NCBI RefSeq assembly: GCF_020382885.2
Contig: NC_058499.1
Span: forward strand, 20,507,872 to 20,571,871
Direction of reading: 5' to 3'
Origin: Scatophagus argus
Lineage: Eukaryota; Chordata; Actinopteri; Scatophagidae
Length of the DNA: 64,000 bases
Position 1 is the stretch's first letter. Each line of letters starts with the position of its first letter. Both the position numbers and the translations under genes were made by a program. This document shows positions 17,901-29,900 of the stretch, in pieces. Under the pieces are notes generated by a model that ran no database searches, was not told where the DNA came from, and saw nothing but the letters and a program-made list of their open reading frames with translations.

Positions 17901-20900
17901 GCTCCAGGACGAGTCTTTCCAGGGTCTTCATGATGTGTGACGTCAGGGCCACAGGCCTGTAGTCCTTGGGGTCGCTGGGACGCGGCGTCTTCGGGACAGG
18001 AACGAGGCATGACGTCTTCCACACCACGGGGACCCTCTGAAGACTCAGACTCAGGTTGAAGACATGATGAAGTACTCTGCTTAGCTGGGGGGCACAGGCT
18101 TTCAGGACCCTGGGGCTCACACCATCTGGGCCTGCAGCTTTGCCTGCACGGAGTCTCTGCAGCTGTCTTCTCACCTGGTCAGCTGTGAAGGTCATCGTTG
18201 GGGTGATGGGTGGGGGAGGAGTGCTTGTGGTACCCAGGTGAGAGTGGTCCACCCAGGCTTCTGGGGACGAGGTGTGAGCGAGGCCATCCAGATGGAATGT
18301 GGGTGGAGGGAGAGAGGCTGGAGTGGCTGGTTGCTGCAGCCGTACTGCTGAGGAGTCGTTTGAAGTGTGAATTGGGGTCCCTGTGTCGAATCTGTTAAAA
18401 AAACTGATTCAACTCGTTCGCCCGTTCCACACTGCCATCAACTCCTCCGCTGTTTGGCCCGTAACCTGTGATGGTCCTCATGCCACTCCACACCTCTCTC
18501 GTGTTGTTCTGCTGGAGTTTCCACTCCAGCTTCCTCCGGTACCTCTCCTTTGCCTCCCTGATCTTTGATCTCAGGGTACGCTGGATAGCTCTCACCTCCT
18601 CCCTATTGCCTGCTCTGAAAGCCCTCTTCTTGTCATTGAGGATGGCTTTGATGTCCTTGGTTACCCACGGCTTGTTGTTGGGGTAACACTTTACAGTTGT
18701 GGTTGGGACAATGGTGTCCACACAGAAGTTTATGTAGGCAGTGATGCACTCAGTGAGCCCATCAATGTCCTGGCCGTGGGGCTCACAGAGTGCCTGCCAA
18801 TCTGTCACCTCAAAACAGCCCTGGAGTGTCTCATTGGCCGCGTCTGTCCATCTCCTCACAGTCCTTGAAGTTGTAGTTTACTGCTACAGTACTACTTTCT
18901 CCACCATTACCAACCCTAGCAGTATCTGTGTACTAATTAATAACTTGCCCATGAAGGTTCACTCAAGCTTATGCATCAAACTGGATGGGATGCAGTTCTC
19001 TGCCGCAGCCCCAAAAGTAGCGTGTCTTTTATATAAAAATCCTGCCTGGTGCAGCTGTGAGTGCATTTGATCCGAAAGCATTTCCCTGTGTATTACTGTA
19101 ACCCAACTGGCTTGAATATTCCTGCACAACTGTGAGCCTGTGTAGCAGCAGGACAGCAAAGAGGAAGGAAAAAAAAGGCTGAGTCTTTCCAGAGCTGTTC
19201 CGTCAGCCAACTATTGTTCTGCACAGAGTGAACGCATTCCCCTCTGCTGGCTCCAACTTCTGCTTTTCCTACACAGAGCTGCACTTTCTGAACTGCTGCA
19301 GGCCTGCTGCTGAGACAGTCACTGTCAGGAGCTTCCTGTCACAGTCAAAGTATTTTTCTGTATACAGGCCTATATAAACATGGCAATATTTTATCTGTGC
19401 TTACTTGGAAAAACTGTGATGATTATCATCATGTACAAATGTTATATGGTGTTTAGGCTGTAGAAAAGTAAAACACCATATAATGCTTGGCATCCACTTG
19501 TTAGCACAATGACTTCAAGCGAGCCCACATCCTCTGTCTGCTTACTCACTCTCCCACACTGCGACCAACCTGTGTGCACAAACCTAAACTACACAGGCAG
19601 CGTATAAAACAAACACACACACACCCCTACATGCATGTGGGCCATATGTGTCCAAGGTTCTAAATCAACACTGTGGTATCTGTGTGGTTGTAGTCTGTGG
19701 TGTTGTGTTGCATTGCACTGCACTATATGAGGTGTTTCCTGCGGATACATCTACACTGGGGGTGACATTAACTCTATCCAACAATCACCTTAACTATAGT
19801 TTTAGTTTTTTATAAATCACTGCACGAATTTCCTTTATCATTTTGGATAATGTCTGATACATTCATCTCATTTAATGATGAGATAATGAGATGATCAGTT
19901 AAAGATATTGGGTTGATTAGTCATAAGTCACGGCGGAAGTATTAGGTTTCTTTACTTAAAGGTGCAATAACTAATTATTTTTATTTCTTGTGATTTTTAT
20001 TAGCCATTTCGGTGCAGCAGAAACAAAACACTGACATAATTTTAAAGCTGATGGTCTGAACTAGTAAACAGTTGCCTATTTATAGATCAGCAGATTCAAA
20101 GTAACATTAGCATTCATTTGGAGTCATGTTTCTGCCCAGCAGTCACCTTTTAGTTCTGGTTTGGTGTCCACTACCTCCTCCTGAGGGAAATATCTGGTTC
20201 TTTAGCCATTAAATGCTCCACTATATTCACCAGCCAGTCTGTCTGCCTACTGTTTGGTGCTGTGCAGGTAGAATACAGTGAGCTTAACAGGGATTTTTTG
20301 TTGAAAAGAGCTCCCTGCTGCTGCTGCAACAAAGCTGTTGAGAGTACACAGTCTGAACCAAAACGGCAGAGAGGACTTATAGACATTTTAAGTAAAGGAA
20401 ATAATACCACAATGTAAAACACTTCATTGTAATGAAGTCCTGTACTAAAATATTCTTTAGGTAGAAAAATTACTCACTATGCAGTGGTCCTGTTATATTA
20501 TTGCATATCATATTATTTGATAATTATTATCATTATTGCATTACTATGTATGGAGCATTTAAATGCTGAAGCTGGTTGAGATGGAGCTAGTTTTTATACA
20601 AAACATAAGATAAGTTTATTGATCATTTATCGATTTTATTGAATAAAATCTCGCAGTTCCGCTGAGAGCCATGATCAGTCATTACAGAAATGGTTAATAA
20701 GTTCCCAACATTCAAGCAGCAGGAGATCTGAGTGACTGAAACAACTGTCAGCCCCTTATGAAGACCAGTTGTCTCTTATGAATCAATGTCTCACATACAC
20801 ACTCACCAATGGAGACTTCTTTGATGAGCTCGGCGGCAGCATGCGCCCCCTGCACGAGGGCTCGCGTCCACGAAGACAGATCCCAGTGGGTCTCCACTCG

Positions 20901-23900
20901 GAAGATGTGGGACTCGATGCCCCGGCCTGTGCCCGTCCGAGTGGCAAACACCAGGTCTGAACCCTGTGCAGGAGAACCCCGGGCGCTGCCAGAATGAACC
21001 AGTCTGGAGGGAGCATGAAAACATGAACAGATTTAACGTTCTCAAAGACAACTGGTATAGATAATCTGCATCAAGTCCCTTAAGTGTAATCAGCCACCAC
21101 ACTGACTGGTCTAGTTAGTGTCATTTCCTCAATAGGCTGAACTGGGTTTTGACATTCGTGTTGTTCCTTATTTGTTTTTATCTTCACAGGAGGGGGTTCC
21201 CAAGTATAGTTTGTGATGAAACTCACCTTTGCATTGGGAAACCCCTCTCCCCACACTCTGAACTGACTATAATGTAACCTAGAAAGGGTTTTCACTTTCA
21301 TTTAAAAGAGAGCAACTATAAACATCCAGGGACTTACCAAAAGTTACAGCCTGTTGAACATATGTTGACAGAGGTTGAAAAGCACTGAACTGACAGCCTG
21401 TTGAAACCTTTTGACACTCAGCTGGTATATTTACTGATACTGACAGTCAAAAAAAGCCCCACCCAAATGCACCTTAAGACGAATATAAACCTCTTTGTTA
21501 TGAAACAACAAAAGACAAACCAATTTCACAACTCTGATGACAATTAACTGTCTATCAAATCTATCAGAGGGTCAAGTCTGTGATCTGTTCTCTGATTGGG
21601 ATTCTCATTTGTCCCGTAGCACAATCTAAAGTGTTTCCTGATGGAAGTAAAGAAAACCAGTCAGATGAGATTCGAACACTGGCTTTATTGCTGTCTGCTG
21701 TCTTTACCTTGTGGCTAGCAGAGGGTGTGTGAGCAGAGGTATGGACCAGGACTCTCTGCTCCACGGCACCGATTCAAACAGCAGGATGTCCTTCTCCGTC
21801 AGTGCCATGACCACTGGTTTGTACTGCTGCCGTCCACCTTCCAGCTGGACCTAAAGAAGAAAGTCAGGAGACGTCACTGACTATATGTGGAAAACATGAT
21901 AACACCAATGAACTGAGATATGGGGTTAGTTATAGTGATGCACCAGTTTGACAGTGTACAGGTACTGCTGAGTTTGACAGTTCGACCTGAATTCTGAAAG
22001 TATTGAGGTTTAAATGGGCGGCGTGTGTCTGAGTCATGCCAGAGTGAGTGGAGTGTTGGTGGAGTTACAGTAAAAAGTAGCAACATTAAATCAGATAGTG
22101 TGTTTGTGAGAGCAACTGTGACGAGTAGGTGGGCTCCGCAGGAAATAACGCAATGCCCTGGAAATTTCCATCAGTGTTTCCTGTTTGAACCCGGTGAAAA
22201 TAAACAGAGGAATCCATACATTCAACAAGACCTTGAATGAACAGTTCATCAGCGTGAAAAGGTATTATTCAGAGTAAGAGTGAACTGAGACAAGCCCTGG
22301 TTCACTTTTCAGTGCGCATGTTTAAATTTAGGCTTAAAGCTAATTTGAGAAAACACACTCTTCCTGTGTGCTGTGCAGGTTATGACATTAGAGCAGAAAT
22401 GCCAGCGTCTCTGTTTGAGGTCTGGGCATGTGCAGTGATGTAGGAGTACTGAAACAGAAAGCTAAGCTAAACTGGAATTATCTCCTCGCAGATGTACGCA
22501 TCTGTTCACCAGTCAAGTTGCAGTTTACGTTCATGTCAGTCCACACTTCTACAATATATGTAGTGACTGACAGAGAGCTTCATCACATGGTGCAACAACA
22601 ATCATTTGAAGGTCATTCATTCATTCATTTTTTATACCGTTTATCTGTCAAGGTCGTGAGGGGACTGGAGCCTATCCCTGCTGACCTTTGACCTTTTGGA
22701 TATAAAATACCATCTCTCCACCATTTTATTCTGTCAGATATTTGTATGAAATTTTGTCCGAATCAGTGCATGAATTCTTGTGACCTCTTCTGTGAGATCA
22801 CTGTGACCTTTTTTTCTAATCAGTTCATCCTTGGTCCAAATGGATGTTTGAATGTTTGAATTTGAAGAAATTTGCTCAATGGGTTTCTAGGATACTGTGT
22901 TCATGAGAATGGGATGGACATGAGGTGACAGTGACAGCGAGTATTTTTTGGGTCTGTGTGTGTCATGAAAAATTAAGTAATAAGTAAGTTATTAAGTTGA
23001 GTAAATTGCATAATTAAGTACTTCTTGGTGCAAAATTTCAAAAAGTACTGTCATCATAGATGGACTTGTAGGTTTCTCTGTTGGTCTTTGTTGAACTGCA
23101 AATTTTAAGTTCTTTTAGAGGAATGGAATTTATAACCTTTAAAACCTTTGAAAGCGGTAGCTGATCTTCACTTAGTGTTTCTCAAAACGGCAAACTACTT
23201 CTGATTTATTTGCCACTGAGCATAAAGGTCAGAGGCAGCTGAAAATGAGAGACCTGCCAGCTGAATGCTGGAAGACATGACTCTTAGCGGAGCTGCTTTA
23301 TCAGTTTTGCCTGCTTTCATTGTTTGCTCTAAGCTGGCCTAAGCATGGCCTCCATTGTATCATAGCTATTTAAATCTCATTGCTATCAGTGTGATACCTT
23401 TGTTGTTTATGTTCTTTAAAAATAGTTTTACAGTCTATTTTGCAGTTATATGCAGTATTATTATTCAACTGCTTCACTGCTTTAGGATATTCCATGTGTA
23501 GTATTCTTATCTTCATCTTGTTGTATGATGCTCCATGGAATCTAATATTTAAAGATTAGCAACAGAGATTAGGCAACAAGCCTTCAGCAACCGAAAAGGA
23601 TTATCTCCTGCAAGATAGCATGCAGCTGTTAAACTAAACAAAGCTGAAAATACCTGTTCAGCCAACCAGCCGATGTGCTTGAGATGGGGGTGTGTAGAGG
23701 TTGTGGACGAGGCCCCCAGGTAAGCATTGATGTGAGCCAGGGTCTGCGGCAGCAGGGCGGCAATGTTGGTGTGGATGGCAGTGAACCAGGAGTTGGCGGT
23801 AGGGCCGTCTTTACAGCGCAGCACCACCGTGTGCTGGCCATCGGGGGAATGGAGCTCCAACAGCCTGAATGGGACAAACGAAAGGTAAGAACTATATCAG

Positions 23901-26900
23901 CACAACCATACAAGGACTAAATAACAACATAATAGAAACACCTCATCAAAAAAAATTAATGACAATCACAGGATGGAAGATTAAAATCAGAATTTGTCAG
24001 CTTTGGGTTTGCCCAGTAAACAGCTTGTGGGACACTTTAAGACCCATATTTCCTTTTTTATATATTTCAACTAAAAGTAGATAATATAATAATATAATAT
24101 ATTATAATATAAAAAAATCTTATAATATAATATAAGATAATATAATTATATAATAATAACTAGATTTTATTATTTTAAATATATTTGACACCAAGTATTA
24201 AATATATAATTATTAAACTTATTTGATATAGATGACACTTCTTGTAACCGTGAACATAATGACAACTACTGCTGGATTATTGTGGATGATGAGAACTACA
24301 AAAATATCTCTGATTACTATATTTATACAACTGACTTCATTTATCTATTATTATTTATTATTTATGTACGATAAATATCTAGGATTATTCAAGACCTTGC
24401 AATGTGAAACTGCAGTAACAAAGAGGAATGTAATATCTAACCAACCAGCAATGATCTGACAGTGAGGCGCACAGGATAATGGCTTGACCCACCTGTTGTA
24501 GCAAAGGTTAAATTGGTGATTTAATTCAGTGTCCTTTATCATAGTGTCCTTGTGTTATTTTCTCATTCCTTTCCTTTCATCATTTCAATACCTGTTTTTT
24601 TTTTTTTTTTTTAATGTTTTCTTTTTGAACTTTCTTTGGGTAATCATCAATCATCTCCACAACAAACACAAAAAGCATTTTTGTCATGATCATTATCTCT
24701 TACAGAACAAAAATTCCAATCTAATGAAGAGAAGCTGAACACAGGAAAAAACACAGACTCACACACTCAGCAGTAAAACACACACCCAACTCCTACAAAA
24801 TCGGTTATTTCTAACCAACACTGAGAATGTTGTACCTGTTTTCCAGATCTGGCATGGTGAGGTTCCTGCTGATGAAACACATCTTCAGGCTTATGACCTT
24901 TCGGTCTTTGGAGGAGGAGGAGCTGCTGTGTTTAGGCGACCCGGAGTCCTCACTGCCGCTGTAGCTGGGCGACTGTGGGCGGATTCCATCCCACGGCAGG
25001 TCAGCCACCAGGGAGGGCTTCTTAAAGAGCGGGGAAACCTCACGGATGTACTTCACTGTGAACGGACACACAACAGGACATACTGTATACCCACTGATGG
25101 ACATCCAATACAAGGTGGTATGACTGAGAGGCACTCAGGATGGCTGACGTTACAGTGTTCGTGGTTTGAGTGATATTTAAGAAGCCTTTTCCCTCACATC
25201 AAATACACTTTTATTTTGCCAGTGTTTTTTATTTATTCATTTATATAACTGATAAAAATTAAAGACATCATATTGGCACATATACTACAGCCGATCAACA
25301 CAATCCTCCTCCTGACTAGCTAAACAGATTAAACGAACGTATATGATGGAAAGATACTCCTTCTCATCACAACATAATAAAGACATTAGTTTGCAGTAGT
25401 TTGGAGTAAAGCAAACCATTGCAATACCAAAATCAAGTTGTTGAATATCTACAGATCTCAAGTAAACAGTGTGTAGATAGTGTGACCATCTGTGGGATTC
25501 AAATAACATCCAGTCACTCAGGATACATGGTACATAAACCATGCCATAAGGAAACACTCAGAAGTCAGTATTTAATCTTCTTTTAAATGTACCTTTGGGC
25601 CTAGTCAAGGACAGATTTTTTAAGCACTGTTGGAGATAGCTGTGGTTTAATTCTCTCAACAATTGCCTTGAAAATTCATGAGGGATGGAAAACCGATCTT
25701 GTCCTGTGTTTGTCCAAAATGAAGTTTAATCACACCTAATTGTTCAAAAAGAAACGTCTCCAAATGGAAAGGACGCTGATCAGATTCCGGCCAAGAACCT
25801 GGAATGTAAACAGATGCTGGTATCTTCCAGCATGTCTTAAAAGGACATAGTGGTCCCCTGTGTGAAATTATCTCAGGAAAAAAAAGAGCTGACTTGGCCC
25901 TACAGCTGTGAGCTTGGCCGGTCGGCTGTTTGTAAAAGAACGGCTTTTGCGCCAATGCAATGGATTCACTATCCAAATTTGGTTCCGCCGCCTTGTATAC
26001 CTCCTGGCCCCACAGGCACACAGTCACGTGCCTTCACTCGAGTGTCTTGGTATGTGTGTTGGACTATTGGGTCGGTCAGCTCTGTATGAAACCTGAGACA
26101 AGACTCTCAAGAGGTGAGGTCATTCTTGAATGTAGACTGAGGTATTGTAGAAGTGTGTGTGTGTGCCTGAGTGTATATGAGAGCCAGAGAAAGATAAAGT
26201 CTTCAGCAGCGTGCTTGCGTATGACTCCAGAATGAGCTCATCAGTTTATGACTGAGCCATAATGCAGAGAGAACTGCACAGTGCATGAGTCCCTGCATGC
26301 ATGTGTGTACATTATTCTATGTACAGTATGACCCAGAGTGAAGGGCAGGGCTGGTAGTAATGTCAAGGCAACAAGCCAAGAAGCAGAGCCTCATTTCTCC
26401 AGCCCTCCTAACCACGGCACCCATATCAACAAGGTCTGCGATCACTTCTGCAAACGTAAGTGGTTTGGAGTAAGTAAGTGAGTGAGTGTGGGAGCATTCC
26501 TGAATGCCCATGTTTATGTCTGAGGGCCATATGGAAGAGGATGTCTCTACTGCAAGGCCTCACTTTCAGCTTAATAATCAGATTTGGCGCAATGATGTTC
26601 AGCTGAGATATTTTCCTTCCACAGACTCCAGGCTCTCTGTGGCTGTAGATGTTTATATATCTTCAAATGCTCGTCCCTGTACTGCGGTTATCAGCATGCA
26701 AGAGGTCCTTTCCGTATTGACTAATTTAGAGGGTGAAATTTTCCAGGGAAATGACGCTGTTTTCTTGTTGAGATTAAATTTAACACAGAGTGGGCACAAA
26801 TCCAAATGAAGATGTCAGAAATATACTCAAGCAAGCCTGAGCCTGAGTGGAAAAGCTGAGAAAAATGTTGGGTTCATTTGTCATCGACATATCAGTCAAA

Positions 26901-29900
26901 ATGTAATGATGGAGTAAAATGAACTCTCCTTAAAGCCTAGAAATAGTGTGAATATGACAACAGTTTAGATTGTGGCTCTACACATCACCATATAAAAGTT
27001 ATGAAAGTAAATCAAAAAAAATCAAGGTACTGTGTGCCGCCACAAGAGCCCCACACTATTTGTATATATAAAAATCAGAACCTGAAAAACACACTGATTT
27101 GTGAAAAATACAGTCGGACACAATGCTGTATGTACATATGTGTTAATGTGACAGGAGTGCCTCAACAGTTTATTTCCCAGTACAAGCAGAGTTTCACATG
27201 AATGTTTTGTGTACAGGGGAAAGTGCCAGCACCGATTGAAATTGAAAATGGTTAGTTAGCCATGACCTCCAGCTGATGATATGCATCCAACATCAAGAAC
27301 AGTTACTGGTAGCAGCAATGACACCATTATTTATGTGATCCTAATCATATTCTTTAGGAAAACCAAAGTTTTCCAGGAATGGGAGTGGGGTAGGATTGAT
27401 AATGCAAGGGAACCTGACAGAATAATTTTTCAAAACCTACAAACTGTAACTTTCTAATTTATAATCCAAAGCCTGTTCTATTAGCACCCAACACCTAGTG
27501 AGGATTATGCAGTACTGCACTTCATCGACACTGGAACTGCGTCAAATCCCATCCAGTTCTCTGGCTATGCTTTATTTTGCTTATTCACATCTGTCAGAAT
27601 TGTTGTCAGATAAATTTCACAACCAAAATTTGTTGAATCTCGATTGTGTGCTGCAGTGAAGCTTAAGAATGTTCTGTTGTGTAATTTGTTGGCAGTGAGG
27701 ACCAATGAACATCTGCTTCTATTCATTTTCTTTTTTTTTTGCTGGGTCTAAATGGAAGGGCTGGGAGCAGTTGCAGTCTTTGATGTAGCTAAAGAAATCA
27801 AATCCATTGTCATGGGATGCAGCCTCTTTTAACAGATGCGATGCTACAAACACAACAGGCAGCTTTAGCCGTTGTGTTCTTTCTACCTGCTACACTGTTA
27901 AGTCACTGTTACTATTCTCAACAATGTGCCTGCAACACAGTGACTAATGTATCATCCTGTATGAAGTTAACATATGAACCACTTATATACCTAACAATAG
28001 GGTTGGACAGTTATGGGAGAAGTTTGCTTTAAGAAGTCAAGTGACATAGTGTATAAAGAGGGACAGTACACATTAAGCAGCAAGCTGTGCTGGATGAATG
28101 GATCAAAAACAGAACTTCCATCAACTTGGTTAGGTATAGGAAGGAATCTGGTCAAAAAATAATATCATGATCTATTTAATCACAGTCATAATGCACAAGC
28201 TAAATTGCAATCATTTTTCTTAGATCATCTCTGTTTTAAGTTACGACTGGGCATGAGTCATGAGGGTTATTGTTTGCTAGGTCCTGTACAAACATGATGA
28301 GACAACCCATTGCATGGCAACAAGAATGCGCATCATGCACACAACACTGTTTCCCAGGACTAAAGGTGCCTCTGCCAGGTGCTCAACAATTTGAGGAAAA
28401 CATCTAATTGCATAATTTCTGATGCAGAGCCATACTAGCAACTCTGCCAGTCTTACGAGCTAAACGCAAATGCTAACATGCTCACAATGTTACCATACTG
28501 TTATTTAGAGGGTATAACATTTATCATGTTCACCACCTTACCTTACCTTAGCTTGTTAGCATGCTAATATTTCTATATTATAATATTTGCTAATTAGCCC
28601 TAAAAACAAGGCACAGATGAGGCTGATTGGAATTTCATTATTTTTTTTTCCCAAGCATTTGTTTGTAAACAACAAAATAAATTTTGACTTGATGATTGTA
28701 CTCAATAAAAAGTCAAGAGGATCATCAAGGTGATGTCAAGGTGAGGTCACAGTTCTTCATGAGAACATGAATGCCTGGACTCAATTTCATGGCATTCAAT
28801 CACGAATTGTCACTAAAAGCCAAATTTCACGATGGTGCTAAGGGAAAAGTCACCAGAGTTATTCACATATTATCATCTGGTCACAAAGAATATGCATACA
28901 GAAATTCATGGTAACCCATCTAACAGCTAAGAATACTACAAAAAAATACTAAAGGTTGGATCAGCCAAGCCAAATGGCTAAAAACAAATTTTTCAAGTCT
29001 GACTTTCATAAAGCCTTACAAAGATTTGTACCTATTTTGTCATTTAATGAATTAAAGCAATTAATTGGATTATTTGCTTTTTGCACAATGTGTAAAATGT
29101 CTAAATTGTGCCTGTAGTGGGCCAATCATGTGTCACATTAAATACTTGTGGTGATTGGTGGCAAGCAAACGGTACAAATAATCATTTTCTTCAAGAGTTC
29201 GGTACAAAAAGAATCAAATGCAAGAATCATTTGAATGGAGATGCTTAAATACTACTTGGTTCTGGGTTATTTTTGTTGATATCTTAAAAGATACTGAATA
29301 CCGACACCCAGCCCTGAACAAGAGAGACAGATAAAGTGCTGGTTCTGCTTTGTTCTGTCTGGTTCTACGTGCTGGCTAGCCAGCTGTCTGCAGATATAAG
29401 GAGGATATCAACACTAACACAGCAGAAGAACTAGTGTGCAGAGTCTGTGCTGAAAGAGATTAATAAATAAAGTCTGTGCTCTACTTTACTTAATCATCTG
29501 ACGCTGACAGCCTATAGCTGTGTGGGATAATCTGTGGTTTTTAACTATGCTTAATGATGACATATTAAAGGAAAAAAGAAAAATTGTGAAATGACCCCAA
29601 GTTTGAGAATTTATTTTACGGCCATAACAGCAAGCTCTACACGACAACTGTAGTAATACATGAAATACCAACAGATTTCCTGTTCATCTGGCCAGAACTA
29701 ATAACTCTCCACGATCTGTCTATTTCCCATGAAATGCTTTTCCCCTTTTCCAATATTAAAGACAGATTCAGTGTTTTTTGCTTGCATCACGTCTGTTTTC
29801 CTGTCTATCTTGCCTTCGGTGCTGCTAAATGAACTCATTAGTTCTGTTAGACCTGTCACTCAGCTCCACTTTCACTAATTAGGTTTGTACACAGAGGACT

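Larger units (their letters stand above)
16527..18885 (-). mobile_element. Rex1/CR1-like non-LTR retrotransposon, 5'-truncated
   Basis: About 2.35 kb LINE in sntb2 intron 5, same strand as the gene. It contains the C-terminal part of ORF2 in two frames, a 3' UTR (about 16535-16800) and a 3' tail with GATTCTGA next to a short hairpin block near 16527-16573. The 5' end is at about 18870-18890, where GC content drops and an in-frame TAA appears. The endonuclease domain is missing. The clade assignment is recalled from protein similarity, not from a search. Confidence 0.85.

Noticed and set aside
16801..18252. 483-codon ORF as a host gene nested in sntb2
   Set aside because: It carries reverse transcriptase motifs and a LINE tail follows it. 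It is a transposable element.
21664..21682. tRNA gene (GTTCGAATC on the - strand resembles a B box)
   Set aside because: No A box or cloverleaf at the right distance. The upstream side is sntb2 coding exon 4.
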